From contig JAUPFV010000002.1 in the NCBI GenBank assembly GCA_036936605.1, forward strand, positions 125,596,376 to 125,660,375: a stretch of 64,000 bases of DNA. The letters are read 5' to 3'. Position 1 is the stretch's first letter, and each line of letters starts with the position of its first letter. Both the position numbers and the translations under genes were made by a program. Source of the stretch: Limnanthes douglasii subsp. nivea (Eukaryota; Streptophyta; Magnoliopsida; Brassicales; Limnanthaceae). Shown in pieces: positions 22,504 to 33,430 of this stretch. The notes below the pieces were generated by a model, which was given only the letters and a program-made list of their open reading frames with translations, made no database searches and was not told the origin of the DNA.

Positions 22504-23332
22504 TCATGCGATGGCGTAAAGATAGTGCTCGACGCCCCCGTGTGGCGAAGAACACTATTCACCATGGATGAAGCTTGAAGTTTCTGTAAGATCAAACCAC
22601 CACCAAAAACCGGCCACAAAACACCCTAATCGATAACCTAAACCTAACTAACGCATTGAACAACAACGAAATGCACGTACAATAACTTTTTCTCAAATAT
22701 GCTCGGTGGATATTCTCGTCGGTGTCGATTTGGTTCTGGTGGGTGCTTCCGATTCGATCTTCCGGTGAGTTTCGGTCTATGTTGCTGGGTTTGGCTGTGG
22801 ATGATATGTTTGGCTGTTTGGTTTCGGTATGTGTGGCTGTTTGGTTTCGACTGTTTAAGTTTGGTATATTCAGGTGTGGTGTGACTGAGGTGGATGAGGA
22901 AGAGGTAAGTGAGAGGTTTCGTTTAATTGTAATTTTAATTTATATTTAATATATATTTTAGTTTAGTTTTAGTATTAGGTTAGTTTAAGTTTATTATTAG
23001 TTTAGTCTTAGTTTACCTTTAGTTTTAATTTTAGTTTCAAAAATGTTTTAGAGAGAGTAGAAAAAAGCTAGAGAATTCGATTTTTTTGATATTACAGTAA
23101 CTTCACGGAATAAATTTGATTATTTATAAGATTTCATAACGATAAAATCGTCCAACAAAATAACTTTATGGAATAGTCTTGAAAAAACGCTTCGTAGAAT
23201 AGTTTTGGTTTTTCTTTTTAGCAATTCCCGAAATGATGTCTCGAAATTAAAACAATTAATTTATAAAAGCTAAGAAATACTATTACAATTTTAATTTTTA
23301 GTTATATATTGATTCTACAAATCGAAAATATC

Positions 23333-23354
23333 ATATATATATATATATATATAT
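23333..23354. repeat. (AT)n microsatellite
   Basis: Eleven AT repeats between the MULE and the LINE. The surrounding stretch 23230-23423 holds the tail of the interrupted repeat unit and nothing else. Confidence 0.95.
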
Positions 23355-23742
23355 TTATTGTGTTAGTTGGTTGTTCGTTATCTTTTGCTGAATTTATTTT
23401 TCATTAATTCGTTAAGATAAATATTAGTTCATCAATTGTTTTCTTTTTAATCTTATAATATTATGATCTACATGACTAGACAAATTGTGGCATTTTCAAT
23501 TTGTATCTAAAGAAGTGGATATAGGATTAACAGGATTCGAATTGAAAAAATGCTTCTCTCCCAAGAAAGCTCCAAGAAATGAGTGGGTTTCTTAATCTCT
23601 AAGAAACCTTCTCTTCTTTTTCTTCCCGTAGATTGATCTCTCCTTACTTCATTGTTCTGTTTCGCTTTTGTTATCATCCGTTGTTTGGGCTGGTGCTGAA
23701 ATTTTCATCGGGAGGTAGGGCCTTCGCAGGCTGTGCCTGTGG

Positions 23743-25061
23743 TTGGGCTGCGTTATGGCAGTGAATTCTTTAAGCACTGAGGAGTTTCCACCTTTGAATA
23801 ACAAGTCTGAGGCGAGTTTTCCTCTTCATGGTTCGAATGTGGCTTCGTCGGTTAGGATGCTATACACCGATGTCTTGAAAAATAGGAATGAGAATGCTGG
23901 GTTTCGTTCTGAAAGGGTTATGTCTTATGAGGATCATAATGTGATTCAGTTCACAATGCAAGCGAAGGCTGATCTTTTGACTCAATCGAGGACTACACTT
24001 ATAGCCAAATTCAGTGATGGCATCCCCAAGCGGTTGGCTTTTCAAGCCTTTCTTGATTCTTTCAAGTTTAAGGGGATGTTTACGTATGTAACGATTGATT
24101 CGAGGAAAATTCTAGTTGAATTCTCTGTGATGGAAGACGCTGACAGATTATAGTTGAAACGGGTTTGGAAGGTGGAAGGTAAGGTTATGAGAGTTATTAA
24201 GTGGTGTCCTCAAAGCAATAGAAACTATGAATGCCCTGTCGTCTTACTCTGGGTAAGGTTTGAGAAGTTACCTGAGTTTCTGTATAACAGATCTGTTATA
24301 CAAGAAGTGGCTTCTTCTCTTGGCTTTGCTTATCAGGTGGTGGTGCCAGATATTAATAGAGCTAAAGTGAATGCCTGTTTTGCTTTGGTTAAAATCGATA
24401 TTTCAAGGCTGTTGAAAAGGAAATTGTGGGTTGGTTTTGGTGATTGTGATGGGTGCTGGTTAGGTGTTAGTTACAAGAATGCTCCCTGCTATTGCCAGAC
24501 TTGTCATCATTTAGGGCACGATTCTGAGAAATGCAAAAAGAATTTAGAAATGGATTCCAAGAATGTGCAGCAAAGTTCTGATATTATTGCTACAGAGGTT
24601 GTTCAACCTGATTTGTTACATGATAAAGTTACATCTGATCAAGCTCCTAAATCTACAAAGGTTCAAACTTTCACTCAAGTGTACATAAGGAAACTTAAAT
24701 CTATTATAACAGCCAAGGACAAGCCTTTTGTTTCTTGCCCCTCAACAAGTCTGGTAAGCCCGGTTAAAGGAAGACTGTCTCCAACAATGACCCTGATCTC
24801 ATTAGTGCGCTTCAGAATCTTGAGGAGGAAGATAACTCTTTGGACAAGGATAATTTGCAGGCTTCCCCTTGTGGTGGAAATATCAGAAGTTATAACCCTT
24901 CTCCAAGGGCTAGCTCCAATGATCCTCATCATGATTTCGAATCTGTTATCTCCAGTAAGATCAAATCTGCAAACAAGAACAACAATTCAAAAAGGTTATC
25001 TATAAACTCTCTGAGAAAGAGAGAAAAGGTTCAAAATAGGTATGTTTCTGATAATGTTTAA
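23743..25061 (+). pseudogene. LINE ORF1 (DUF4283-like, zinc knuckle), one stop and one frameshift
   Basis: Nucleic-acid-binding ORF1 protein that would coat LINE RNA. Start at MGCVMAVNS (23743) or the inner Met at 23755. The first part (DVLKNRNENAGFRSERVM) leads into a DUF4283-like fold (LIAKFSDGIPKRLAFQAFL ... KVMRVIKWCPQSNRNYECP ... LLWVRFEKLPEFLYN). A CCHC knuckle, CQTCHHLGHDSEKC, lies at about 24495-24535. An in-frame TAG at 24151-24153 and a frameshift near 24785 split it; the last frame ends KVQNRYVSDNV at 25061. Its stop overlaps the ORF2 start by eight bases (ATGTTTAA). Confidence 0.82.
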
Positions 25062-28000
25062 GTTTATCAGTTGGAATGCTCGTGCAATTCACAATAATCC
25101 TACTATTGCTAGGCTAAAATTTATTATTAAAAATGAGAATGTTAAGATGATTACAATTCAAGAACCTATGGCTAGATATGACAAAATTGAGTTGATTGCT
25201 AGGAGGATTGGTTTTGATAAATATATGGCAAATATATCTAATAAAGTTTGGTTTTTTGGCCTAAAGATATTAGTGTTTCTGTCATTTTTTATCATGATCA
25301 GTTTTTATATCTTGAAATCAATTATGCTACTTTCAATTGTTTTTTTACTTCTGTCTATGCTAAGAATCAGAGAGTGCAGATAAAGTTACTTTGGAGTCAG
25401 CTTGGTAATCATACCTGTGATGAGAAGCCGTGGATCATTGCTGGGGACTTCAACACCACCAGAATCTCTGATGATCAGCTTAATTGTATGAACTATGATG
25501 GTATTAGTGCTGATGAATTTAATGAGTTTATAAGACACTGTAAGCTGGATGTTCCTGGGCACAGTGGCTCTCGTTATACCTGGAGCAACAACAAGGCTTG
25601 GAAGAGGTTAGACTGGGTGCTAATCAATCAAAAAATGCTTAATGATTTGAGTATTCAGGTTTGACACATGGTCAGAACATGTTCTGACCATGCCCCTCTC
25701 TTAATTTCAATTAACAAAGTCTCAAACACCAATACTCATTCTAAGAAAAGTTCTTTCAAATTTATTAATGCTTGGACTAATCATCATGATTTCATGAATT
25801 GTGTAAATCAGAATTGGTCCAAGCATTGTAATGGTGATGATAATACCATCTTTTGGTATAAGCTTAAAAGGTTGAAGAAGTGTTTAAAAAATTGGAATTA
25901 CACAACATTTGGAAACATTTTTAATAAAGTTAAAGAAGTTATTATAGAAGTAGACAATTGTGAGCTAATTCATCGGAAACTAATAATAACACTTCTAAAT
26001 CTAAGCTTTCTAAAGCCAATAGCATTCTCATTCTAGCTTTAAAAGATGAAGAATGCTATTGGAAGCAGAAGTGTTTCAATTCTTGGCTAAATGATTGTGA
26101 TGGGAATACAAAAATTTATCACAATTATGTAGCAAAGAAAAGAAAGAAAAACTACATTGCTGGTATTAAAGATAAAGGGATTTGGCTTACTGATCATTGT
26201 GAAATAGCTTCTTCTGCTGTTTCTCACTTCAAAATGATCCTTTCCAATGATCCTAACAACAGTAACATTGTTAATACTCATGATTCTATTCTAAACAATA
26301 TTCCTAAGATTGTTTTGGACAGAGATAATGAAGACATTACTAAGCCTACATCAAGGGAAGAAGTCAGAGTCATTATTAATGATATGAAGAAAGACAGTGC
26401 CCCTGGCACTGATGGTTTCAATGCTTTCTTTCTTAAACATTGTTGGAATATAATTAGTTATGATCTTTGTAATGCTTTAAATGCTTACCTTGCTGGTAGA
26501 TCTATCCCAAAAGGAGTGTTTGCCACTGGGATTGTACTTGTCCCAAAAATTGCTAACCCTATAACCTGGAACAATTACAGACCTTTAAGCATGTGTACTA
26601 TTATGAACAGATTAATCTCTGCCCTTATTAATAGGAGAATCTCCTCTATTCTCCCCAGAATCATCTCCAGAGGGCAGAATGCTTTTGTTAAGGAGAGGTT
26701 CATTCACGATAATATTTTAATTATTAAGGAGATGCTCCATAACATTAGAAGAAATCCTTCTAAAGGTAATATCATCTTGCAGTTAGATATGACAAAGGCG
26801 TTTGACAGAATGTCTCACACCTTTGTTATTAAAACTTTAAAATGTTTTGGTTTTTCAGATGATATTGCCTCCCTAATTCACAGGCTGATCTCCAATGTTA
26901 TGATTTCTGTTTTAATCAATGGTTCTAGTACAGGTTACTTCCCTCAGAAGACTGGTTTAAGACAAGGAGATCCTTTATCTCCTTGCCTTTTTATCCTTGC
27001 TGAGGAAGCTCTTTTAAGAGGATTGGCCAACCTTTATGTTTCTAATAATAATATGCAATACTACTTAAAATCTGGCTACATCTTACCATGCTTAGCCTTT
27101 GCAGATGATATAATTATCTTCTCCAACAGTGCTCCTTCTTCCATCAAAAGCCCGAGCCATCTGCTTGACAAATATCAGCAAGAATCTGGTCAATTGATTA
27201 ATAGAGATAAGACAAAGATCATTACCTCTTCTAGATGTTCTAGTGTCAACACTGCTAGAATCAACTCCACCATGGGATTTCAGACTGAGCATGCTCCATT
27301 TAGCTACCTGGGAATCACAATAGCTGCAAACAACAAAGGGAAGCATTACATTCCTCTTATAGCTAAAATCTATAATAAAATTAATGAGTGGGATCTAAAG
27401 AATCTGTCTTATAGTGGTAGACTGTCCCTTATAAGACATGTTCTTCACCCTATCATCTATTTCTGGATGCAAAATAGCTTAATCCCTAAGAATATTCTGA
27501 ACAAAATTGAGCTATGCTTCAATAAATTTATCTGGAGACCTAAATTTAATGAAAGTGCTATTCATTGGGCTAGTTGGGGAAACCTTTGCAAGCCCTTTAA
27601 AGAAGGTGGATTGAATATCAAACTTCTGTATGATATTCAACTCACCTTTTCTTATAAGCTTTGGTACTTATTCAGAAAGGGAAAGTCTCTTTGGTCTGAC
27701 CTTATCACCAAAACTTACTGCCAGAATATGCATCCTCTAACTGCTAAGTGTAGTGCAAATGACTCTATTGTTTGGAAGAGACTTCATTCTGTTAAGAATA
27801 ATGCTGACCAGTTTATTCATTGGAATGTTGGTCGTGGGGATATTGATTTTTGGAGAGACTCATGGCATAAAATAACTCCCATTATTTCTGAGCAAAATAC
27901 TTGGTACCTTCCACCTAAAATAAATTCTTTTTGGAAAGATGGTAGATGGGACTCCAATCTTATTTCTTTCATTTCTCATGAAAGATATCAACACATAAGC

Positions 28001-29130
28001 TGTGTGAATATCAATCATGATCAGGAAGATACTATAGAATGGAGCCTCTCTAAAGATAAAAAATTTAATACCAAAATGACTTGGGAAAGCATCAGAACAA
28101 AAAGTAACAAATCATTCTTTTTCAAAAAAAATTGGCATCATTTTATCCCTACAAAATTCTCTTTTCTCAGCTGGAAGATACTAAACAATTTTGCTCCTAT
28201 TGACAGTGTTCTCTCTAATAAGCACTTCTATTTAGTTTCTAAGTACCAGTTTTGCTGCAACTGTGAAGATACAACACATCTCTTCATCAATTGCAGTTAT
28301 GCCTGGCCCTTATGGAACTATTTTGGTATCATGTTCAAGATACCTGTGAAGCGCTTCATGAATCTGCGTCACATGTTCTTTACTTGGTTCAGTTTCACTC
28401 GCAGTAATTTCCATGTTACCCACATTGTTCCACAACTGATAGTGTGGACAATCTGGTTTAACAGAAATCACTGCAAGTTTGATAAGCCTGTTGATAGTTT
28501 CTATAATGCTATTAGCAGAATTAATCGCTTTATTCTAGTAATAGACTCTAATCTTAAATCTAAGCATTGGGATGGTGTTGTTGATGCAGGAGCTAAAATT
28601 AGTGCTCTGTCAATTAGTAAGAGGAAAGCAAAATACCTGAAGTGGAAGGTGCCTGGTCCTGGTAGATTTAAAATCAATACCAACGGAGCTTGTAGCTACA
28701 CGGGCGAGGCCACTGGTGGTTTAATTGTTCGTGATGATCAGGGAAACATCATTGAGGGTGCTGGCTTCTTATTTGGCAAGATAAGTCCCCTTCAAGCTGA
28801 AAGAAGAGCTTTTATGGAGGCCCTTATTCTTTGTCACAGGAAATGTTGGAAAGATGTTGATCTCGAGTCGGACTGTTTGACTCTTATCAACAGTTTGCTT
28901 CTGGTTGTGCATTGAATAACGCCAGGGATGATATCTGTGGAACCTTGCTTCTCCCTTCTATGCGCATTCGCCACATTTCCAGATCGGAAAATGTGGCGGC
29001 CGACTGGATATCGAAGTGGATTCTTGCTGAGAAGACTGATCGTTCCTTCACCAACCATGATGTTCCTAACCCTCTCATTGCTATCATCGTTCTTGAAAGC
29101 TTAGGCGTTGGGTATATCAACCCTGGGTAG
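25054..29130 (+). pseudogene. LINE ORF2: endonuclease, reverse transcriptase, RNase H (broken)
   Basis: Endonuclease: FKFISWNARAI, TIQEPMA, IIAGDFNTT, GSRYTWSNN, SDHAPLLIS (25054-25700). Reverse transcriptase: SAPGTDGFNAFFLKHCW, NYRPLSMC, LQLDMTKAFDRMSH, GLRQGDPLSPCLF, AFADDIIIFSN (26390-27130), so the catalytic Asp residues are kept. The zf-RVT domain is near 28100-28320 (FFFKKNWHHFIPTKFSFLSW). RNase H begins at GPGRFKINTNGA (28650), where the usual catalytic Asp (TDGA) is Asn; later ESDCLTLI and ENVAADWIS. Lesions: frameshift near 25245, TGA at 25662, frame change near 26030, frameshift near 28890. The long middle frame (26234-28915) is intact. Confidence 0.87.
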
Positions 29131-29596
29131 GTGCATTCTTCTACCTTTGGTCGACTAAGCAATTTGGGTTGAAGTTTCTTGAAGTTGGAATTGTTTGGTT
29201 GTTTGGTTGATGTGGTTTCGAAGGTTGTTCTTCTTGAATTCAGATATGGCGCTTGGATTGATTTGTATTCTAGGGATGGTGTATGGTTCGCTGTGGATGG
29301 TGTTTGTGTGAGAGGGAGACGGTATCGAAAGCAAAAGGCGTTCTGTGTTCAAATTAGGGTTTCGTATTCGATTTAGGGCTGATTATAGGGTTTTTGTTTT
29401 AGAGCCGTGGGTTTTGAGTTTATTTCGCAATTGGGCCTCTTGTTTTGTAAAAATCTTATTTTGGTAATATATTGATATTTTGCTAAAAAAAAAAAAAAAA
29501 TTAGTTCATCGATTACTATTGTTTTGACTTTCGGATTTAAAATTTGAGGACGTTTGCATGAGTTGGATGATTTAGTATTTAACTTCGTATGAGTTG

Positions 29597-30140
29597 TCTT
29601 TTTTAAGCAAACGGACTTTTATTAATAAGATAATGGCCCAAAAGAGATTAGCTTACAAAACGTCCACCCTAATAGATTTAGGCCACAGAACTACCCCGAT
29701 CTAAGAGAAGGATCCGCAATCCAACCTTACAAGATAGACCCGATGTATATAACCGCCGGTTAGGCAGAAAAACCCTAACTCTCTTTACTGCTACCAAACA
29801 TTACCAAGCCAGCAACTGCTCGATTTAGGAACCCTAGAAACCAGATCACCGTCACCAACCCAATAAAAGAATCTAAAGGGATTAGAGCTTGAAGAGAGAT
29901 CAGTCTCAAATATCAAGGAGATGACTCTCCTGAGAACTCTATCAAAAGCGGCTTCTAATCTTACTATTAGAGATGAAACTAGCGAAATAGGGGATGAAAT
30001 GGGATGGTGCTTCCTCCAAAATGCAAGAGAACCATCTTTCAAGATGCTAAATTCATAGATCACTAGTCAATTTTGGAAAGCCCCAATCAGAATAGAACAA
30101 CCACCGCTTATCAGAACCAGGCAGCTATGAAGTTAATCTT
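29597..30140 (-). mobile_element. short minus-strand retroposon (5'-truncated LINE or SINE-like)
   Basis: 544 bp between a 16-bp target duplication, AACTTCRTATGAGTTG (29581-29596 and 30141-30156, one mismatch). Read on the minus strand it ends TTATTAATAAAAGTCCGTTTG then CTTAAAAAA, the usual plant LINE 3' end with A-tail. A 90-codon frame inside (30063-29791) shows no recognised domain. Confidence 0.85.
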
Positions 30141-30156
30141 AACTTCATATGAGTTG

Positions 30157-30545
30157 GAAGTCTGGGTTTTAGTTATACGTTTGTAATATATAATGGAATA
30201 AATGATCCAACGACAAAATTTAAAATTTTTGATTAAATGGTAGAGATAAACAAAATAATAGTGAATCAAAAAACAAAATCAAAATTTTTAGAGGAAAATA
30301 TAATATAAATCATAAAATATTTACCTTTCTCTCCTGCGTATATCAAGAAAAAATGTCAAAAGTAATGTATCAAAATCAAACCTCGAAAAAATGATTTTCA
30401 GATATAAAGTAAAGGCTTACTCAATTAAATGTACCCAAATATAGGATTTCAGAACAAGGGAAACATAGTAAGCAGGTAATTCTTCCTTTATGAGTACCCA
30501 TAAACAATAGTAACATAAGAAAAAACATAAATATATGGCAAGGCC
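30157..30545. other. AT-rich spacer, possible 3' flank of MUG
   Basis: No gene or repeat recognised. It lies immediately downstream of the minus-strand MUG gene and may hold its polyadenylation region. Confidence 0.4.
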
Positions 30546-30622
30546 ATGTTCAAGAGAAAGGATGATGTTCAAGAGAGAATAATGTTCAAGAGAAAGAATG
30601 ATGTTCAAGAGAAAGAATGATG
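30546..30622. repeat. 19-bp minisatellite in MUG 3' region
   Basis: Four tandem copies of ATGTTCAAGAGAAAGAATG with minor changes, ending 25 bp before the MUG stop codon, so probably transcribed as part of its 3' UTR. Confidence 0.9.
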
Positions 30623-30646
30623 TAACTGTAACAAGATACCAACGTC

Positions 30647-33049
30647 CTATGCCCTCACAGATTGAACTGTGCAGGTTAATTTGTTGTGTCCCAGAGCATT
30701 GCAGTTGCTACATCGGCGCTGTTGTTTATTTACTTCCCAATGTTTCTTTAGTTTTGGCCTACCTGGAGGTCGTTTTGATATTGGAGGGGTTACGGATGCG
30801 AATTCAGTTTCTGCACCCTCAATCTTGACAGCTATTCTCTCTCTACTAGGAACAGGATGGATCGGCTCAGCATAAGTTAAGCGGTAGCTCTCAGTTGACA
30901 AGTATCTCGAGCAATATTCATAAGGATCCTTTCCGATGCATCTTAATACAGCAATGGCATGGCAACAAGGTATACCACATAGTTTCCATTGCTTGCAGCT
31001 ACAATCCCACCGATTGATATCAACTATATCCCCAGATTCAGATCGCCCACGGACGATAAATGTACTATCATGGGACAGTAAAACATGAAATGACATCTCC
31101 GATGCCTCTGTGTTTGCATTACACAACTTCTTCTCATTCGATGGCGTCAGTCTTGTCTCCCAGTTATTAGAACCTAAACGACAAACGTACATGGTCTCCA
31201 TCATCTTTCCTCTTAATGTGTCAATCATCTGTGTTATCGGCAGTTTGTGCGCCTCTGAAACCCAACTGTAAAATTGTTTTCCAAAGTCACAAGTCACGTG
31301 ATTGTACCGTTCCCCTTCAAACAAGTAGTTAGCCCAATGCTCTGGCTCACTTTGCATAACCCAGTTGTAAGCCTCAGGAGAAATAATCTTTATTCTCTCA
31401 ACCGTTTGCTCGAAGCTATCAAGTTTGGGTGCTAGAGCAGCATCATTCAAGTCCATGATGGCAAACCGTCTTGCTTCAGGACAAACATGGCCCTTCAAGT
31501 CCCTATTAAACTTGTCGCGAAGATAGTTTAAACAATAGCTGTGGTGGCTGTTCTCGAAGATGTCAGCCAATGCCTCTTTCAAACCATTCTGAACATCAGC
31601 AACAAAAGTAATGTTGCGAGATTCGGACACCACTGATCTCAATTCCTTGAGAAACCAACGCCAATTATCCTCAACCTCCGCATCTACAACAGCAAAGGCT
31701 ATTGGAAACATGGCATCTTCAGCATCTGCAGCTGTTGCAATCAACAAAACTTCTTGATATTTTGTGTTTAAATGAGCGGAATCCAAGAAAATGAGAGGGC
31801 GGCAACCTAGTTGAAATCCAATCATTGAGGCATACAAGCAGATAAAAACGCGATGAAAACTCGAGTCTTCATTTTTCATAAAAGTAGCAATACTGCCAGG
31901 ATTGGTCGTCTTTACTTTCTCGCAGAAAAAAGGCAAATCACTATAAGCTTCAGTGTAAGAGCCATGCAGTTGTTCCCTCGCAATATCTTTTGCACGGTAT
32001 GCTTGTGTATAGCTGAGGTCAATCCCATATTCCCTCTTGATGTCCTTTACAATATCTCTGGTCTTGTAGGTTTGGGAGGTTTTCAACTTCTCCTTGATGA
32101 CATTTGCTATCCACCCCTTTTTTGCTCTATATCCAGGTTTAACCGCAACCCTTTCGCATGTGTGAGCTGGGCCCATCTTCCTGATACGTATTATTGGTGT
32201 AGTTGGCAGCTGTGATGCACTTATCCGCCAAAGACAGCCTTCGGCTTTGCATTTGATAATAATCCCATGAGTATTGCTTCTCTTGTATTTGTAGTTGAAC
32301 CCATGAGCAATAGAGTATTTATGCAATGTTTCTCGGAATTCTATATTACTATTGAACCTTTGGTCAACCCCAGTGATGATATTTTTCCATTTCTCGGCAG
32401 CTTTATAATCACCAGCAATAGCAGCCTTGTTGTCCGAGGTTAAAGAAGAAGTGTCTGACATAACAGGCCCATTATGTTCCGGCATATCAACTGCCACATT
32501 AGCTACAGTAATTTGGGTCCCTACAGGAGCTATAGCTGTTGATGTTGTACTCACACTTAACCTGTAAAAATAACCCAAGTAAATACATTTCCAATCATTT
32601 TGATATACACAAGAACCTTTCCGGGGATATTGGCTCGGAAACACACAAAAGAAAGCAAAATAAAGTGAAGTGAAAACATAATGCAACTTAACCATACTAA
32701 TGATTGATTACCTACTAGCAGTCATGCCTGGAGAAGCAGCGTCTTCTGACGGGACAATGACAAAGATCTCAACGTCCTCTGGAGAAAAACTTAGCATGTT
32801 CCTCAAATCCTTATCTTTGGAAATGGCAATAAGAATCTTCCTATTGCCAGGCATGAAGGACTTGAGGGACATACAGTCTGCTTTTAAATTAAAACTGTCT
32901 GCTAGATCATCCTTAAAAACGCTCATTTGTGTTTGGTCATCTATGCCTACGGCATAAGCATCACCACCTTCGTACGATAACGATCCATCGCCATTGGTAA
33001 TAAACTTTCCTCCAAACTTACAGATAGCTATGATGCTTCTTGAACTCAT
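30647..33049 (-). CDS. MUG: MUSTANG-type domesticated MULE transposase with PB1 domain
   Basis: Two exons, complement(30647..32561, 32712..33049), 750 residues. The 150-bp intron has GT..AG ends (AG|GTAATC and TTTTACAG|G) and splices in frame as TASR-LSVSTT. Start at MSSRSIIAICKFGGKF, where the PB1 domain begins (residues ~1-95). Then a MuDR DNA-binding-like region (~188-245), the MULE DDE domain (LIFLDSAHLNTKYQ, Asp373; FVADVQNGL, Asp435), a SWIM finger (Cys633, Cys635, Cys645, His647) and a C-terminal CCHC knuckle (730-743). No stop or frameshift and no terminal inverted repeats nearby, unlike all other transposases here. By family pattern the third catalytic Glu falls at Lys541. MUSTANG proteins are host genes, presumed nuclear regulators, linked to growth and fertility in Arabidopsis. 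As I recall, the PB1-bearing subgroup is MUGB. Confidence 0.9.
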
Positions 33050-33430
33050 GGCCCTAATAAACACCCACTTACAGATGTTCAAAGAAATGGTACGAAAAAT
33101 ACGAAATCAAGATTGAAATTACAGTAGCTGCATCAAAATCATTACTCCGACGATAGTACGTAAGAGAGATAAACCATAACGTTGAACCAAGAGATAAACC
33201 CTAATGTTTGTAAAGAGAGTAGGAGTACCTGGATCAATCCGGTAGGAAAGAGACGATGAAGCGTTTTCTCTTGATCTCGTGTGCCGCCTGATGACCGGAG
33301 TAGGAGAGTAAGAGAGCGCGAGAGAGGAGAGCAAATTCTTCGAATTCTGCTTAAGTGGGCTTTCTTATTGGACCTGTCTGTTCCTTATCCACCAACTCTA
33401 AGTATGTGTCCGAATTGGTTTTTTACCTCT
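33050..33430 (-). promoter_or_regulatory. MUG leader and proximal promoter, possible 5' UTR intron
   Basis: Upstream of the ATG. A CT-rich tract (about 33290-33330 on the minus strand, CTCTCCTCTCTCGCGCTCTC) resembles a plant pyrimidine patch at a transcription start. A possible 5' UTR intron runs 33228 to 33054 (CCAG|GTACTCC ... TTATTAG|GGCC). This block is conserved in the dead copy at 62842-63116 and 63697-63790, which supports its being part of the ancestral gene unit. Start site and intron are inferred. Confidence 0.45.

Larger units (their letters stand above)
15439..23229. mobile_element. Mutator-like element (MULE) with transposase, OTU and antisense PMD genes
   Basis: A 7.79-kb element bounded by inverted ends. 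Left is GGGAATTGCTAAAAAAAGCC and right (read inward) is GGGAATTGCTAAAAAGAAAA, each followed by repeated motifs of the form ACTACTCTGCGAAG or CTATTCTACGAAG. Subterminal GTGTTCTTCGCCA also occurs on both sides (about 15947, and inverted at about 22540). Inside are MULE transposase and OTU-like pieces on plus and a PMD gene on minus. Flanking 9-mers TTAATTATG and GAAATGATG agree at 6 of 9 sites, an eroded TSD at best. The flanks join to restore one unit of the surrounding repeat array, which supports the boundaries independently. Confidence 0.8.
23438..29500 (+). mobile_element. L1-type LINE, near full length
   Basis: A 6.06-kb non-LTR retrotransposon: ~300-bp 5' leader, ORF1, ORF2 (endonuclease, RT, zf-RVT, RNase H), a ~350-bp 3' UTR and a 16-A tail (29485-29500). 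It is flanked by TTAGTTCATCAATT (23424-23437) and TTAGTTCATCGATT (29501-29514), a 14-bp target duplication with one mismatch. Few lesions relative to its length (one stop in ORF1; one stop and about three frameshifts in ORF2) suggest a moderately young insertion. Confidence 0.9.

Noticed and set aside
15430..23238. Perfect 9-bp TSD for the MULE
   Set aside because: Flanking 9-mers agree at only six positions; reported as eroded and not claimed as a clean duplication.
33119..33334. 71-codon minus-strand frame upstream of MUG
   Set aside because: It lies in the pyrimidine-rich leader, has no domain, and the matching region in the dead copy is not open; treated as leader.
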